Source: Adiantum capillus-veneris
Lineage: Eukaryota; Streptophyta; Polypodiopsida; Polypodiales; Pteridaceae
Reading direction: 5' to 3'
DNA length: 64,000 bases
Assembly (NCBI GenBank): GCA_014529385.2
Contig: CM043962.1
Location: forward strand, 87,403,680 to 87,467,679
Shown here: piece after piece, positions 1-9,341 of the stretch
Numbering within the stretch: position 1 is the stretch's first letter
Layout of the letters: every line of letters starts with the position of its first letter
The notes under the pieces: generated by a model
The model's database searches: none
Told to the model about the DNA's origin: nothing
Seen by the model: only the letters and a program-made list of their open reading frames with translations
Position numbers and translations under genes: made by a program

Positions 1-482
1 CTCTCTCTCTCTCTTTCGGCGCACGTGGCTCACACCCTCTCTGCTGCTCACTCTCACTATCCTGAAAACATTGCGGGTGAAGCTGGAAGGTAAGGGTGTT
101 CGGAGGTATTTCCAAGGGTTGCTTGTCGATGGAAGTGGTTGCATGCTACATGCTAATGTGAATGCAGAGGAGGGTTAGGGATCCTTTCTCCAACTCCTTC
201 CCTATCCGCATACAAGGCAAGTAGACCTTGGTACTCAAGATCTTGATTTTCATGTATCCGATGTCGATCTTCGTTCAAAGACATGGCAATGAAGATGGGA
301 GCTGGTATTGGATGCTTGATACAGGATGCTGAGAAGCTAATAAGTCCGGGGTAGGACGTGAAGCTTCTTTAAGGGGAAAAAAAACTGGAAGAGGTTCTTT
401 GGGTTCTTGATTCTGTTTGGGTTCTTGGTGGTTCTTCCCTTGAGTTCTGAAAGCCGAAGTATGCACAGAGCTCTAATACCAA
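1..482 (-). other. Leader and primer site of a decayed LTR element (L0)
   Basis: Read on the minus strand, this is the region just inside an LTR. A primer-binding-site-like TTGGTATTAGAGCTC lies at 468-482, directly beside the LTR that starts at 483. The following minus-strand leader encodes a Glu/Pro/Asn-rich peptide (about 275-466) resembling the leader of the N elements (compare 3600-3720 and 20280-20340). No gag or pol is visible before the window edge. The first 14 bases are a (CT) run. L0 is probably an old relative of the N family. Confidence 0.5.
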
Positions 483-599
483 TGTCAGGTGAAACGGAAG
501 TGTTTAAGGATTTAGCTCGGATCTAGTACTCTGCACAAACACAAGGGACACTTTACTTCACTTGAAAGAACTGAACTTAACTGAATGAAAGAGAAAGAG

Positions 600-635
<36 letters not shown>

Positions 636-1425
636 AGATGACACCGAATGTCGGGTCCCAAACCCTCAAGGGCCCTCCTTGCTTTGTTGCCGGAGCAAGT
701 ACGTTCTTAATTCTTGAACAATGTTGATACTATGTCTAAATACTGAGGTGCTGATGATAATGGGTATTGATGCTACTGATGCTGGGTATTACTCGGTACT
801 AATGGATACTGAGGTATTGAGAGGTTCTATGTCGACGACGATAATGACGACGACGGGTATTGTTGGGTCTATGTTGACGACGACGATGCTAAGGCTGAAT
901 GCCAGAATTTGCTAGCGATATCGATGGCAAAAGACTGCAACCAATGACGAGGCTAGGCTGAAACCTACAAGCGCTCCAAGCTGAAAAGGCTGGCTGTTCT
1001 GGCTGAATAACGCTGATAATGAAGGGCTGAAAACTCGGGTCTTCTGGCTGAAAAATGCTGGTCCTAAGGGGCTGGTCATGCTGAGAAAACGCTGGACTGC
1101 TACTCGTTACTGCGGCACGGCTTGGTGCCCTACAATGCCCGGGTCTTCTGCCTTCTCTAAGCGCCCAAGGGCTGCCCTTTAAAGGTGACACAGGCTGGGT
1201 TGAGCAGGCCTAAATGAGACCCCACGACCATGCTGAAAATAGACTGAAAAATTACTTATTAATAAAGAAAGGCAAAGAGGTGGTTCACGCGGTACAACAC
1301 CTATATGCTGAAATGATTGAACTGTGCAAGAGAGGGTATGCAACTATGACTAGCCTGGGCATGCACGTCCTGCTAGAGGCTCACAAAGTACTAGGCTAGG
1401 TCCTAAGCTAATGACTCATGCTAGA
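483..1425 (-). repeat. Diverged LTR of element L0, related to N-family LTRs
   Basis: The LTR starts TGTCAGGTGAAACGG beside the primer site, comparable to TGTTAGGTGCAACGG at the edge of the N2 LTR. Inside are the motif series typical of the N LTRs: a segment resembling the 'ccctcctccgaaggcccc' block, (GAC/GTC)-rich stretches near 830-890, and repeated 'gctgaaa...aacgct' blocks at about 955-1090. The far end is not defined. No significant coding potential was found. The 1425 boundary is a guess, set by the next coding-like segment. Confidence 0.5.
603..631. repeat. (AG)n microsatellite
   Basis: A run of AG dinucleotides inside the L0 LTR. No function inferred. Confidence 0.9.
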
Positions 1426-1426
1426 A

Positions 1427-1625
1427 TGTAGCAGAAGCATGTCCACATAGCGGAAGTGAAGTGCGCAAGTGACAAGTCTCAACTGATTCTTTAGCTTTCT
1501 CTGCTTTTCCTGACCCCTGGGAAGCTTTAGGAGTCGCATTTGCAAAGGGCTTCTTTGCTAGATTTTTCTTTGACTGACCCCCTTTCACGTTGCCCTGGAA
1601 TCCACCATCTTCTCTATCACAACTT
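1427..1625 (-). pseudogene. Short coding-like remnant, unrecognised
   Basis: The minus strand is open for about 64 codons and gives a Lys/Gly/Ala-rich peptide (GGFQGNVKGGQSKKNLAKKP and onward, then KASQGSGKAEKAKESVETC), ending at a TAG near 1427. Composition and setting fit the basic spacer of a retroelement gag, but no family could be named. It is flanked by the L0 LTR and the G2 LTR, so it is probably an older retroelement fragment. It could also be a chance open frame. Confidence 0.3.
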
Positions 1626-1671
1626 TGTCACACACACACACACTCTCTTGCGAGGCTGGAATTGCTGACGT
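1626..1671 (+). repeat. 5' LTR of gypsy element G2, left fragment
   Basis: Removing G1 and one copy of its GACGT duplication joins 1671 to 10544, giving continuous LTR sequence. The right part ends ...TCTGTTACA at 11027 before a primer site. The left start is tentatively TGTCACACAC at 1626. The stretch 'cacacac...cttgcgaggctg...gctgacgt' resembles the corresponding part of the related LTR at 14231-14902. The left boundary is uncertain and could lie up to 200 bases further left. Confidence 0.4.
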
Positions 1672-2101
1672 TGTGAGGATTCTAGGTACTAATCCTTTAT
1701 TAAGTACTTAAACTCATGATTAAGACTTAAGAAACTTGAACTGTACTCGAGATAAGACTTAGAAGACTCTGTGTTTGATTGATTGAATGTGTGATACAAG
1801 GGCTCTTTATATAGGAGACGAAGAGACATAAATGAAAAGACACGTCTCTTGGTGAAGAGACACGACTTTAGACGTAAAGACATCCTTTTAGCGAAGAGCT
1901 GCAACCATTGGGCGAAGAGTCGCACCCGTAGAGCAAAGGGGTGTGCCAGTCGTCGAAGGAGTGTGGCTTTTGGAGAAGAGACACGTCCTTTGGGTGAAGG
2001 GGTGTGACCATCCAAGCGCAGGGGTCCTCGTTGGCATGGCACTTCGTGTATCTACAACTAGAAGTAGATGTATTGCTGTTAACATAGTCACAATCCTGAC
2101 A
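1672..2101 (-). repeat. G1 3' LTR (minus-strand sense)
   Basis: A 430-bp LTR matching 10106-10538 almost throughout, with small differences such as 'gtcgaaggagtgtgg' contexts and one indel near 1886. A TATATAA-like promoter lies at about 1808-1815. The reverse complement starts TGTCAGGATTGTGAC. Confidence 0.9.
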
Positions 2102-2337
2102 TTCCCTCCCATTTAAAATGAGAGCCGTCTCAAAGAAATGACTTCTGATGTTGATAGAACTCTGGAAAAGCATTGAATATTCGAAAATCTTCAGTCTTTG
2201 AGTTATCTGAAGTCTTTGTCTTGAACCTTTGCTTCTTGCGAAACCTTTTTGCTTTGACTGCTAAATCCCATGTCATTGCATTATTCAAAGACTTTTTAGA
2301 GGAATCTAGCATAATCAGGTTGACTGCAAGAAGAGAT
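2102..2337 (-). pseudogene. G1 3' coding tail and polypurine tract
   Basis: The minus strand continues the gag-protease reading frame once N1 and one GAGAT are removed, giving a short Lys/Arg-rich tail (KAKRFRKKQRFKTKTSDN) that ends at TGA 2130-2132. A purine tract AAATGGGAGGGA then abuts the LTR at 2102. No RT motif occurs here. A protease tail running straight into this C-terminus implies that the pol genes are missing from this copy, or from the whole lineage. Confidence 0.65.
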
Positions 2338-3578
2338 TGTCACGTGACACATCCCAACCCTATGTGTCCGTGGACAAGCTACACCACAGCAGGGTTCAGT
2401 CAAGTTCAGTCAAGTCTAGATTAGCAGTGATCTGGCACTTTTGTGAGTCTATTCGTAGACCGTGCATGCCCAGTCACTTAGCATAGATGCATATCCTCCG
2501 GTTGCACACAGCATGACCATCAGAATTCCCATCAGAATCCATTAGCATCAGTTAGGGGATTTTTCAAGTGACTTTATCCCATTTTCCCTATTTTTTACAT
2601 TTTTCACTTATTTATTAAGTGACTTTTGTTGGGTAGTCAGTAGGGCAAATTGGGTAAGTTAATATATAAGCAAACCCAAGTTAGCACTCCACAGCAGAAG
2701 AGGCAGCAGGAGCTTCCCGCTCAACAGGCAACTTCTCAGTAGTACCCCCCCTCATGACCACCCATCGCCATACCTCCCACTCTTGGCGTTTTTGTCCAGA
2801 TCAGCCAACGCTTGATGCTTCCCCCCTTCTGGAGGTAATTTCCCTGCAGATCAGCCCCCACAAGCCAGCGTTTTTGGCATTGGACCACCAGCAGCCACAG
2901 CGTTTTTACTTCAGCCTTTCAGCCTCAAAAACACAGCAGACTTCATCAGCAAGGCAGCGTTTCCTTCAGCAAGTGCAGCCAAGTTATCCCAGCTTGATGA
3001 GGAATCACTAACGCTAAGGAGGGCTGCCATACCAACGTTTTTAAGCGTCCAATAGGCCTGCTGTCCAGCGTTTTTCAGCAGATGCTTAAAGCCATAAAAC
3101 ACAGCCTGAAGGTGCCTAACATCAGCGTTTTTTGTCTTCAGCAAGATCCCCGACAAAGCCTTCAAAATCAGCCATGAAACAGCAAGAAAACAGTCATTTC
3201 CAGCCACGAAGACAACCCCGAATTCAGCCCTAGAAGATCCCAGATTTCAGCCAAGTCGTCGTCGTCGTCACCGTCGTCGTCATCGACATAGTCCCATTGC
3301 ATCTGCATTATAAGCATTTGTGCAATCAAGTTAGACCACTCTCGCCGACGAGAGTGGGGCCTTCGGAGGAGGGTTTTACAACCTCTCGGGTGTTGTATCT
3401 CTTCTCTCTCCTTCTCTCAGTCTCATCCACTTGCACGCACAATCCAATCACTTTGTTCGTGACCACAGCACTCTACAAGACGGAAAGCTCTCTCTTTCCA
3501 TAAGAACTAAAAGGAACCTTGAGCAGTAAGGATCACTAATCTTGAGAAAATACAACATTCATTCCGCTGTACCTAACA
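2338..3578 (+). repeat. N1 5' LTR
   Basis: A 1241-bp LTR with TG...CA ends. It carries a TATA-like promoter at 2661-2670, at least seven copies of a (C/A)GCGTTTTT-like motif between 2780 and 3130, and a (GTC/GTCGTC) triplet run at 3256-3289 that is 12 bp shorter in the 3' LTR. Short ORFs inside are not conserved in reading frame and are not called. Confidence 0.95.
2661..2670 (+). promoter_or_regulatory. TATA box of N1 5' LTR
   Basis: AATATATAAG sits about 320 bp into the LTR, where a U3 promoter is expected. The same sequence occurs in the 3' LTR at 6050-6059, and a TATATA equivalent appears in the N2 LTRs. Confidence 0.6.
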
Positions 3579-3591
3579 TTGGTATCAGAGC
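3579..3591 (+). other. N1 primer binding site
   Basis: TTGGTATCAGAGC directly follows the LTR end ...CCTAACA. TGGTATCAGAGC is the common plant primer site complementary to the 3' end of initiator methionine tRNA. Confidence 0.85.
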
Positions 3592-4075
3592 TTTGGAAGT
3601 GTCCTGCATTACTCAAGAAAAGAACCACAGGAACCACAAGATTTTTTTTTTTTGCTTGTTGAGGTCGCACGAACCCAAGTTTATTTGGGCGTGGCGATTC
3701 CTAATCGTGTTCGTGTTTTGTTGAAGAGTGACAGGAATCCCAAGAAAGAAGGGCTTGTCCAACCTCCCCTTGTGTCTCTTTTCACTCATTGAGAGCGGAC
3801 CGTGCACTTAGTGACTGGCCAATCGACGTGAGGTGGGAAAAAGCAACCTTGGTGTGAGCGCAAGGCCGCCAAGGGGTGCGCCCGCAGAAAAGGGTAGAAC
3901 TCGGGTGGAGAGAAGATCCTTCTCCAACGCGATTTGCAAGCGAAAGAAAACCCCAAGAACCCAAGACCCCCAAGAACTCAAGAACCTCAAGAACCCTAGA
4001 TTCTCACGAATCAAGGACCTCAAGAACCCAAGTTCCTCGTGAACTTAAGAACCCACAAGAACCCACGACTTCAGA
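3592..4075 (+). other. N1 untranslated leader
   Basis: This holds repeated 'aagaaccc' and 'caagaacc' motifs at 3950-4070 and a poly(T) run near 3642. The same motifs occur in reverse in the N2 leader at 19930-20340, so the leader is conserved across the family. No conserved gene was seen. Confidence 0.6.
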
Positions 4076-5254
4076 ATGGTCATCACTCGAAGCGGAATGG
4101 ATACTTCGCTTGGAAGTGATGAGCATGAGAGAGGCGAAGAAGAATTTTCCCCACCAGAAGGTTTTTTTTACCCTTCCCCATCTACGACACTGATTGCACT
4201 AACTCCAATGGAGGAGTTGGAACTGTTGTTTATGAAACAGACTTTACAACGCAAAGCAAGAAATGCAGTAAGAATGGCAGCCATAGCGCGTGAGCGTGAG
4301 CAAGCACGCTTGGAAGCCAAAGAACGACAAGCCACATTGGATCGTGAATTCAAAGAAATGGAACGCAGACACGCAGAGAACCAAGCAAGACAAGCAAAAT
4401 TTAATCGTAAGAACAAAGCCCTCAAAGAACAGAGCGATCGACAGAACAAAGAGATGTTGCGACTTTTTTCTCAAGTACAGGCGTACTTTGCACAGAATCA
4501 GGGAAAGGAGACTCTCTCAGTCTCTTCTTCTCCAAAGGATGATACACAGGATTTGCATGATTGTGTGAAGCATGATGATGATTTGAATGATAATGATTTG
4601 CATGATGATTTGAAGCACAATGATAAGCATGATGATTTGGATGCCAATGATTTGCATAATGATTTGGATGACAATGACAAGCATGATGATTTGCATGATC
4701 AAGATGTGATTTCTCACAAGCATGTTGAGTTGCATGAAGATGATGTGATTGTTCACAAGGATGATGTGTTAGTGGATGCTTTTCCTAGCGAAGCTAACCT
4801 CGTTGTAGATTCGATCAATCACGAAGGATCGATCTTGGCTCTCAAGCCTAGGTCAACAGAACCTCCTCAGAAAGAACCCAGTCAAGAAGAACCCCTTCAG
4901 GAAGAACAGATCTTGGCTCTCGTGCCTAGGTCTCAAGAACCATTACAGGAAGTATTATGTGTTCGCATGATTGATACGCACGCATTGTTCGAGTGTTTCA
5001 TTTGTGACGGTTTCTTGTATTTTAGTCAACATCGTTATGTGATCCCTTTTCCTAGGCATGACATATTGTATATTGAGCACGTTTCTCTCACGGATGAGCA
5101 CGAATGTATGCGGATTGTTCATGAAAAGTTAAAAAGTTTGTATGTCAGGAAGTCACATTTCATGTCTCTTCCTTGGCATGACACAGTTTTCGAAAGAGCA
5201 CATGATAGTATGAGCACCAAGTATGAGTTTTCCATTGTGATTTGCCATAGTTGA
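4076..5254 (+). CDS. N-family protein: coiled coil, Asp/His repeat and conserved C-terminal region
   Basis: A 392-residue ORF starting MVITRSGMDTSLG. Residues about 50-140 are charged and coiled-coil-like (AREREQARLEAKERQ). Residues about 150-235 form a low-complexity Asp/His/Asn/Leu repeat (NDLHDDL, KHDDLHD). A Pro/Glu repeat follows, then a Cys/His-bearing region from about 300 (VRMIDTHALFECFICDGF; IPFPRHDILYIEHVSL). There is no CCHC knuckle, protease triad or RT motif. The N2 copy encodes the same protein and keeps the C-terminal region, which suggests past selection. Compared with N2, the N1 frame ends early at STKYEFSIVICHS, and homologous sequence continues in other frames to about 5715. 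It could be a highly diverged gag. Function is unknown. Confidence 0.75.
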   Translation: MVITRSGMDTSLGSDEHERGEEEFSPPEGFFYPSPSTTLIALTPMEELELLFMKQTLQRKARNAVRMAAIAREREQARLEAKERQATLDREFKEMERRHAENQARQAKFNRKNKALKEQSDRQNKEMLRLFSQVQAYFAQNQGKETLSVSSSPKDDTQDLHDCVKHDDDLNDNDLHDDLKHNDKHDDLDANDLHNDLDDNDKHDDLHDQDVISHKHVELHEDDVIVHKDDVLVDAFPSEANLVVDSINHEGSILALKPRSTEPPQKEPSQEEPLQEEQILALVPRSQEPLQEVLCVRMIDTHALFECFICDGFLYFSQHRYVIPFPRHDILYIEHVSLTDEHECMRIVHEKLKSLYVRKSHFMSLPWHDTVFERAHDSMSTKYEFSIVICHS

Positions 5255-5726
5255 TTGATTTTGATCAAACAGAAAAGCTTTGACCTCAGTGTTTGCATGT
5301 GGTTGATGAACGGGTTGCCACTCCGTCTCTATGTTCATCGACATTGCATACACAGTCTTTGAGAAAGACAATATTTTTTTCCTACACTTTACATGGAATG
5401 GATATGTTCATGGTTTTGTGTTGGAGATTGTTTCAGGAATTTTCAGCCATGGAGATTCTTGAAGACGGAAGCAGCAAGACTCTAGACGAAGTTGAAGCAA
5501 GAAAGGAGATTCAGAAGACTTTGTGTCGCTTTCGGCGCGGCCCAAAGAAGCAAGCGTTGCAGACCTTTATGAAGTTCAAGTACCGCACGACCCACACATC
5601 AGAGTGGGCCGGCGAAGAGTCCCTTTGGGCCGGCGAAGAGTCCCTTCCAGGATTCCGGCTGCTGTTGGCGATCTCCCTCGACGTCATACAGTTCGGTACC
5701 AGTACCTCACTTTGAAAAGGAGGGGA
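5255..5726 (+). pseudogene. Decayed 3' continuation of the N ORF, and polypurine tract
   Basis: In shifted frames this stretch still encodes peptides also found in N2: FSAMEILE, RRGPKKQALQTFMK and YRTTHTSEWAG, then LPGF and LLAISLD. An 18-bp block coding GEESLWAGEESL is locally duplicated at 5610-5650. The tract AAAAGGAGGGGA at 5715-5726 primes plus-strand synthesis in LTR elements. In an ancestral copy the ORF probably ran through most of this region. Confidence 0.6.
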
Positions 5727-6955
5727 TGTCACGTGACACATCCCAACCCTATGTGTCCGTGGACAAGCTACACCACAGCAGGGTTCAGTCAAGTTCAGTC
5801 AAGTCTAGATTAGCAGTGATCTGGCACTTTTGTGAGTCTATTCGTAGACCGTGCATGCCCAGTCACTTAGCATAGATGCATATCCTCCGGTTGCACACAG
5901 CATGACCATCAGAATTCCCATCAGAATCCATTAGCATCAGTTAGGGGATTTTTCAAGTGACTTTATCCCATTTTCCCTATTTTTTACATTTTTCACTTAT
6001 TTATTAAGTGACTTTTGTTGGGTAGTCAGTAGGGCAAATTGGGTAAGTTAATATATAAGCAAACCCAAGTTAGCACTCCACAGCAGAAGAGGCAGCAGGA
6101 GCTTCCCGCTCAACAGGCAACTTCTCAGCAGTACCTCCCCTCATGACCCCCCATCGCCATACCTCCCACTCTTGGCGTTTTTGTCCAGATCAGCCAGCGC
6201 TTGAAGCTTCCCCCCTTCTAACGATAATTTCCCTACAGATCAGCCCCCACAAGCCAGCGTTTTTGGCGTTGGACCACCAGCAGCCACAGCGTTTTTACTT
6301 CAGCCTTTCAGCCTCAAAAACGCAGCAGACTTCATCAGCAAGGCAGCGTTTCCTTCATCAACTGCAACCAAGTTATCCCAGCTTGATGAGGAATCACTAA
6401 CGCTAAGGAGGGCTGCCATACCAACGTTTTTAAGCGTCCAATAGGCCTGCTGTCCAGCGTTTTTCAGCAGATGCTTAAAGCCATAAAACACAGCCTGAAG
6501 GTGCCTAACATCAGCGTTTTGTGTCTTCAGCAAGATCCCCGACAAAGCCTTCAAAATCAGCCATGAAACAGCAAGAAAACAGTCATTTCCAGCCACGAAG
6601 ACAACCCCGAATTCAGCCCTAGAAGATCCCAGATTTCAGCCAAGTCGTCGTCGTCGTCATCGACATAGTCCCATTGCATCTGCATTGTACGCATTTGTGC
6701 AATCAAGTTAGACCACTCTCGCCGACGAGAGTGGGGCCTTCGGAGGAGGGTTTTACAACCTCTCGGGTGTCGTATCTCTTCTCTCTCCTTCTCTCAGTCT
6801 CATCCACTTGCACGCACAATCCACTCACTTTGTTCGTGACCACAGCACTCTACAAGACGGAAAGCTCTCTCTTTCCATAAGAACTAAAAGGAACCTTGAG
6901 CAGTAAGGATCACTAATCTTGAGAAAATACAACATTCATTCCGCTGCACCTAACA
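5727..6955 (+). repeat. N1 3' LTR
   Basis: A 1229-bp LTR, collinear with 2338-3578. Differences counted by eye are about twenty substitutions and one 12-bp triplet-run deletion near 6652. The low divergence points to a recent insertion compared with its neighbours. Confidence 0.95.
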
Positions 6956-9060
6956 GAGATTGATCTTCAAAATTCTTCATGCGATGTAAGATTTCTGGTT
7001 CAAAATCTTCCAGTAACTGCAAAATATTTGGGGAAGAGGAAATCTTCTCAAGGTACTCTTTAGATGGGGTAACTTCAACTTTAGTAATCACTGGAGAGGA
7101 TTTTGGCTTGAGATTGTAATCATCTTCCAAGAATGAATCCCAAAATTCTTCAGAATCACCTCTAGGAACTGTCACTTCATGACTTGTAATTGGCATATCA
7201 TCATCCAATAAAGAATCAAAGAAAGCATAGTCGTCTTCAGACTCGGAATCTGCAACTATATCTTTATCTTTGTCTTCATCAATTGATTCAAGAGAAGTTA
7301 ATGAATTCAAAAATTCATCAATATTAATATCTACATCTGTATCGGAAATCATATTCTCTTCATAATCCACCGTATCATGTCGCTTGACTAGTACATGTGA
7401 GGCTTGAATCACTCTTTCCGCATGAGAAAGCCAGTGTAAAGTCAATTCACGTCCATCTTTGAACAAATTGATAGTATGTCCTCGAAAGCTAATTGCTGGA
7501 TCATATTGGAATAACCAATGCTGACCAAGAATCATGTCGTCATAAGATAAAGGCATGACAACGAAATCCAATTGATCTGCATAAGTTTGAATCTCGAACT
7601 GCAACTGTCGAATTGTCTGATCACAAGTTAAAATTGATCCATCTGCTAATTCCACATCATATAAGTGAGATGTCTTCTGAGTTGGTAAGCCAAGCTGTTG
7701 AACTATCTGAGTGCTGACGAAATTATTCGAGCATCCGTTGTCCACCAAAATATTGATGGAGTGACCATTGAGTAGTCCAAGAAGGCTCAAAACTTGCTTT
7801 GAGAGAGGCTCCAAAACTGAAGAATTGCATTGAGCATGCTTCATAAGAATACTCGTATCCTCTGAGACACGAATCATATTGACCACAGATTTTCCTTCAT
7901 CCTTAGCAGAATCTGGTTGTTCAAAATTCGATGATGTTTCCGCGTTGGAATTTCTTTTCAAATTAGACCAATTTGGTCTCTTTGGACATCGATACCATCT
8001 ATGGTCACCACTGCAAATTGTACATAATCCTTCCTTCTTTGAAGTCGAAGATCCATTTGACGAAGAGCCTTGCTGAGGATTGGAATGCCGATCTTGAGAA
8101 AAATCATGTTCTTTACCACGATCAAGTGGAGGAACATGTGAAGAAGATCTGCTTTCAGATTGTCGATCTTGAGAATAGAACCTTGAAGTTGAATAAGGTT
8201 GCATTGCTTGCTGTCTGAACTGAGACTGATGTTGCTGACTTTGGCTATAGTTGTCTCTGCGATCGCGCTGTGAAAAGCGAGCGCTATTTGAAGATATGTT
8301 ACCAGGGAGAAAATTCCGTGTAGGGCGTCGATTATCGCCAAGACGCTCCACATAGGCAATTGCAGCATCCAAAGTGGTAGGGTTGTATTTGTGCACATCG
8401 TCCTTCAAGTTGGGTTCGAGACCTGTGATGTACGCGACTTTGGAACTCTGTGATGTACGCGACCAAGGAACCTGTCTGGCTCAAGCGGCGAAGAGAGGAC
8501 CGGGCATGAAAATCCGCATTTGCAGGTTCGAACGCCTTGCAAATAGCACGCCGGAATTTATCCCAAGAAGGTGTGTGTTTACCGTCAGCAACCCATCGTT
8601 GCCACCAAAGAAATGTTGTGTCCTTGAGCAGAGAACTAGCAAGTGCAACTTTTTTACTCTCGACCAAGTCGTATTCGATAAGTAAATCTCCATTTTGAAC
8701 AGCCATTGGTCCACACGCGCTTGTCGCGGTGACCAATGTATGCTTCCGACAATTTAACATAAAGCTGCTTCTTCTGTGCAGCATTAAAATTTTATTAAGT
8801 AATTGAAGTTCGCGATTGTCTACCTCTTCAGTTGGATCTGGTTCGTTTGGTTCGTCCATTGAAGCTTCGGAATAAGGTGTTGAAGATGCTGCATTAGTAG
8901 TTCGAGAAACAGCAGGTCGACTTCGAGAAGTGTTTTCTGTGTGCATCTCATCCAAGCGAGTGTGAAGTGATGCGAGGCTTATGGAAAGTGTGGCCATCTG
9001 CTCCTTGATAAGAGTAAGGGCATCGTCAGATTGACCACCTCCATCCTGAGAATTTGGCAT
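6956..9060 (-). pseudogene. G1 gag-protease polyprotein (frameshifted)
   Basis: The minus strand starts MPNSQDGGGQSDDALTL at 9060. A gypsy gag core (FLWWQRWVADGKHTPSWDKF, then AYITEFQ) is followed by a frameshift near 8440. The frame resumes KYNPTTLDAAIAYVERLG and runs through a Ser/Gln-rich linker, a zinc knuckle (CTICSGDHRWYRCP), and a retropepsin-like domain with the triad written DNG (ILVDNGCSNNFVS) and a distal ILGQHWLF. The end is acidic (LQLLEDFEPEI). The frameshift is explained by a 25-bp tandem duplication at 8423-8472. N1 interrupts the frame at 6955. The Asn in the protease triad, where Ser or Thr is usual, suggests an inactive enzyme. Confidence 0.85.
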
Positions 9061-9062
9061 GG

Positions 9063-9341
9063 TTACGCCTCAAAAGGAACTCGAACAGGTGCAAGTTGTA
9101 GGTCGGGAACAGGTTCTGGGACGGGTTCTGGAGAGTCCGGAATAATAATAATCTCGGGTGCGGGTACGGCCAATTGTGCGGGCTCTGGAGTATCCGAAAT
9201 AAGAATTACCTCTGGTGCCGGGAGTGGGTGCGCCGGCAAAATTGCGTCGAGAATCTCATCTATGTACGAGAGATAGGGGACTGGAACATCGAAAGCATCG
9301 TCGGCCACGATGGCGAAGAATCCCGCACGCGCACCAGGCAA
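9063..9341 (-). CDS. Small proline-rich ORF directly upstream of G1 gag
   Basis: A 92-residue ORF (MPGARAGFFAIVADD...) that stops two bases before the gag ATG. Its second half has internal repeats of the type PAPEVILISDTPEPAQ / PAPEIIIIPDSPEPV. No domain was recognised. The tight spacing suggests translation from the same RNA as gag, or an upstream ORF that limits gag translation. It may also be an in-frame remnant of a longer gag N-terminus. Expression is not shown by the sequence. Confidence 0.45.
   Translation of the reverse strand: MPGARAGFFAIVADDAFDVPVPYLSYIDEILDAILPAHPLPAPEVILISDTPEPAQLAVPAPEIIIIPDSPEPVPEPVPDLQLAPVRVPFEA

Larger units (their letters stand above)
2338..6955 (+). mobile_element. 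N1: full-length non-autonomous LTR retrotransposon with one unusual ORF
   Basis: The LTRs are 2338-3578 and 5727-6955 (TGTCACGTGACA... to ...CCTAACA), about 98% identical by eye. A perfect 5-bp target duplication GAGAT lies at 2333-2337 and 6956-6960. The primer site TTGGTATCAGAGC (3579-3591) fits plant initiator-Met tRNA, and the polypurine tract AAAAGGAGGGGA is at 5715-5726. The 2.1-kb interior holds one long ORF (4076-5254) and no protease, RT, RNase H or integrase. A second full copy on the other strand (N2, 17159-21647) and a truncated LTR (14903-15880) show that this is a family. Confidence 0.95.

Noticed and set aside
721-1399. Short plus- and minus-strand ORFs in the L0 LTR
   Set aside because: They lie in LTR sequence with triplet repeats, are not conserved in related LTRs and have no domains.
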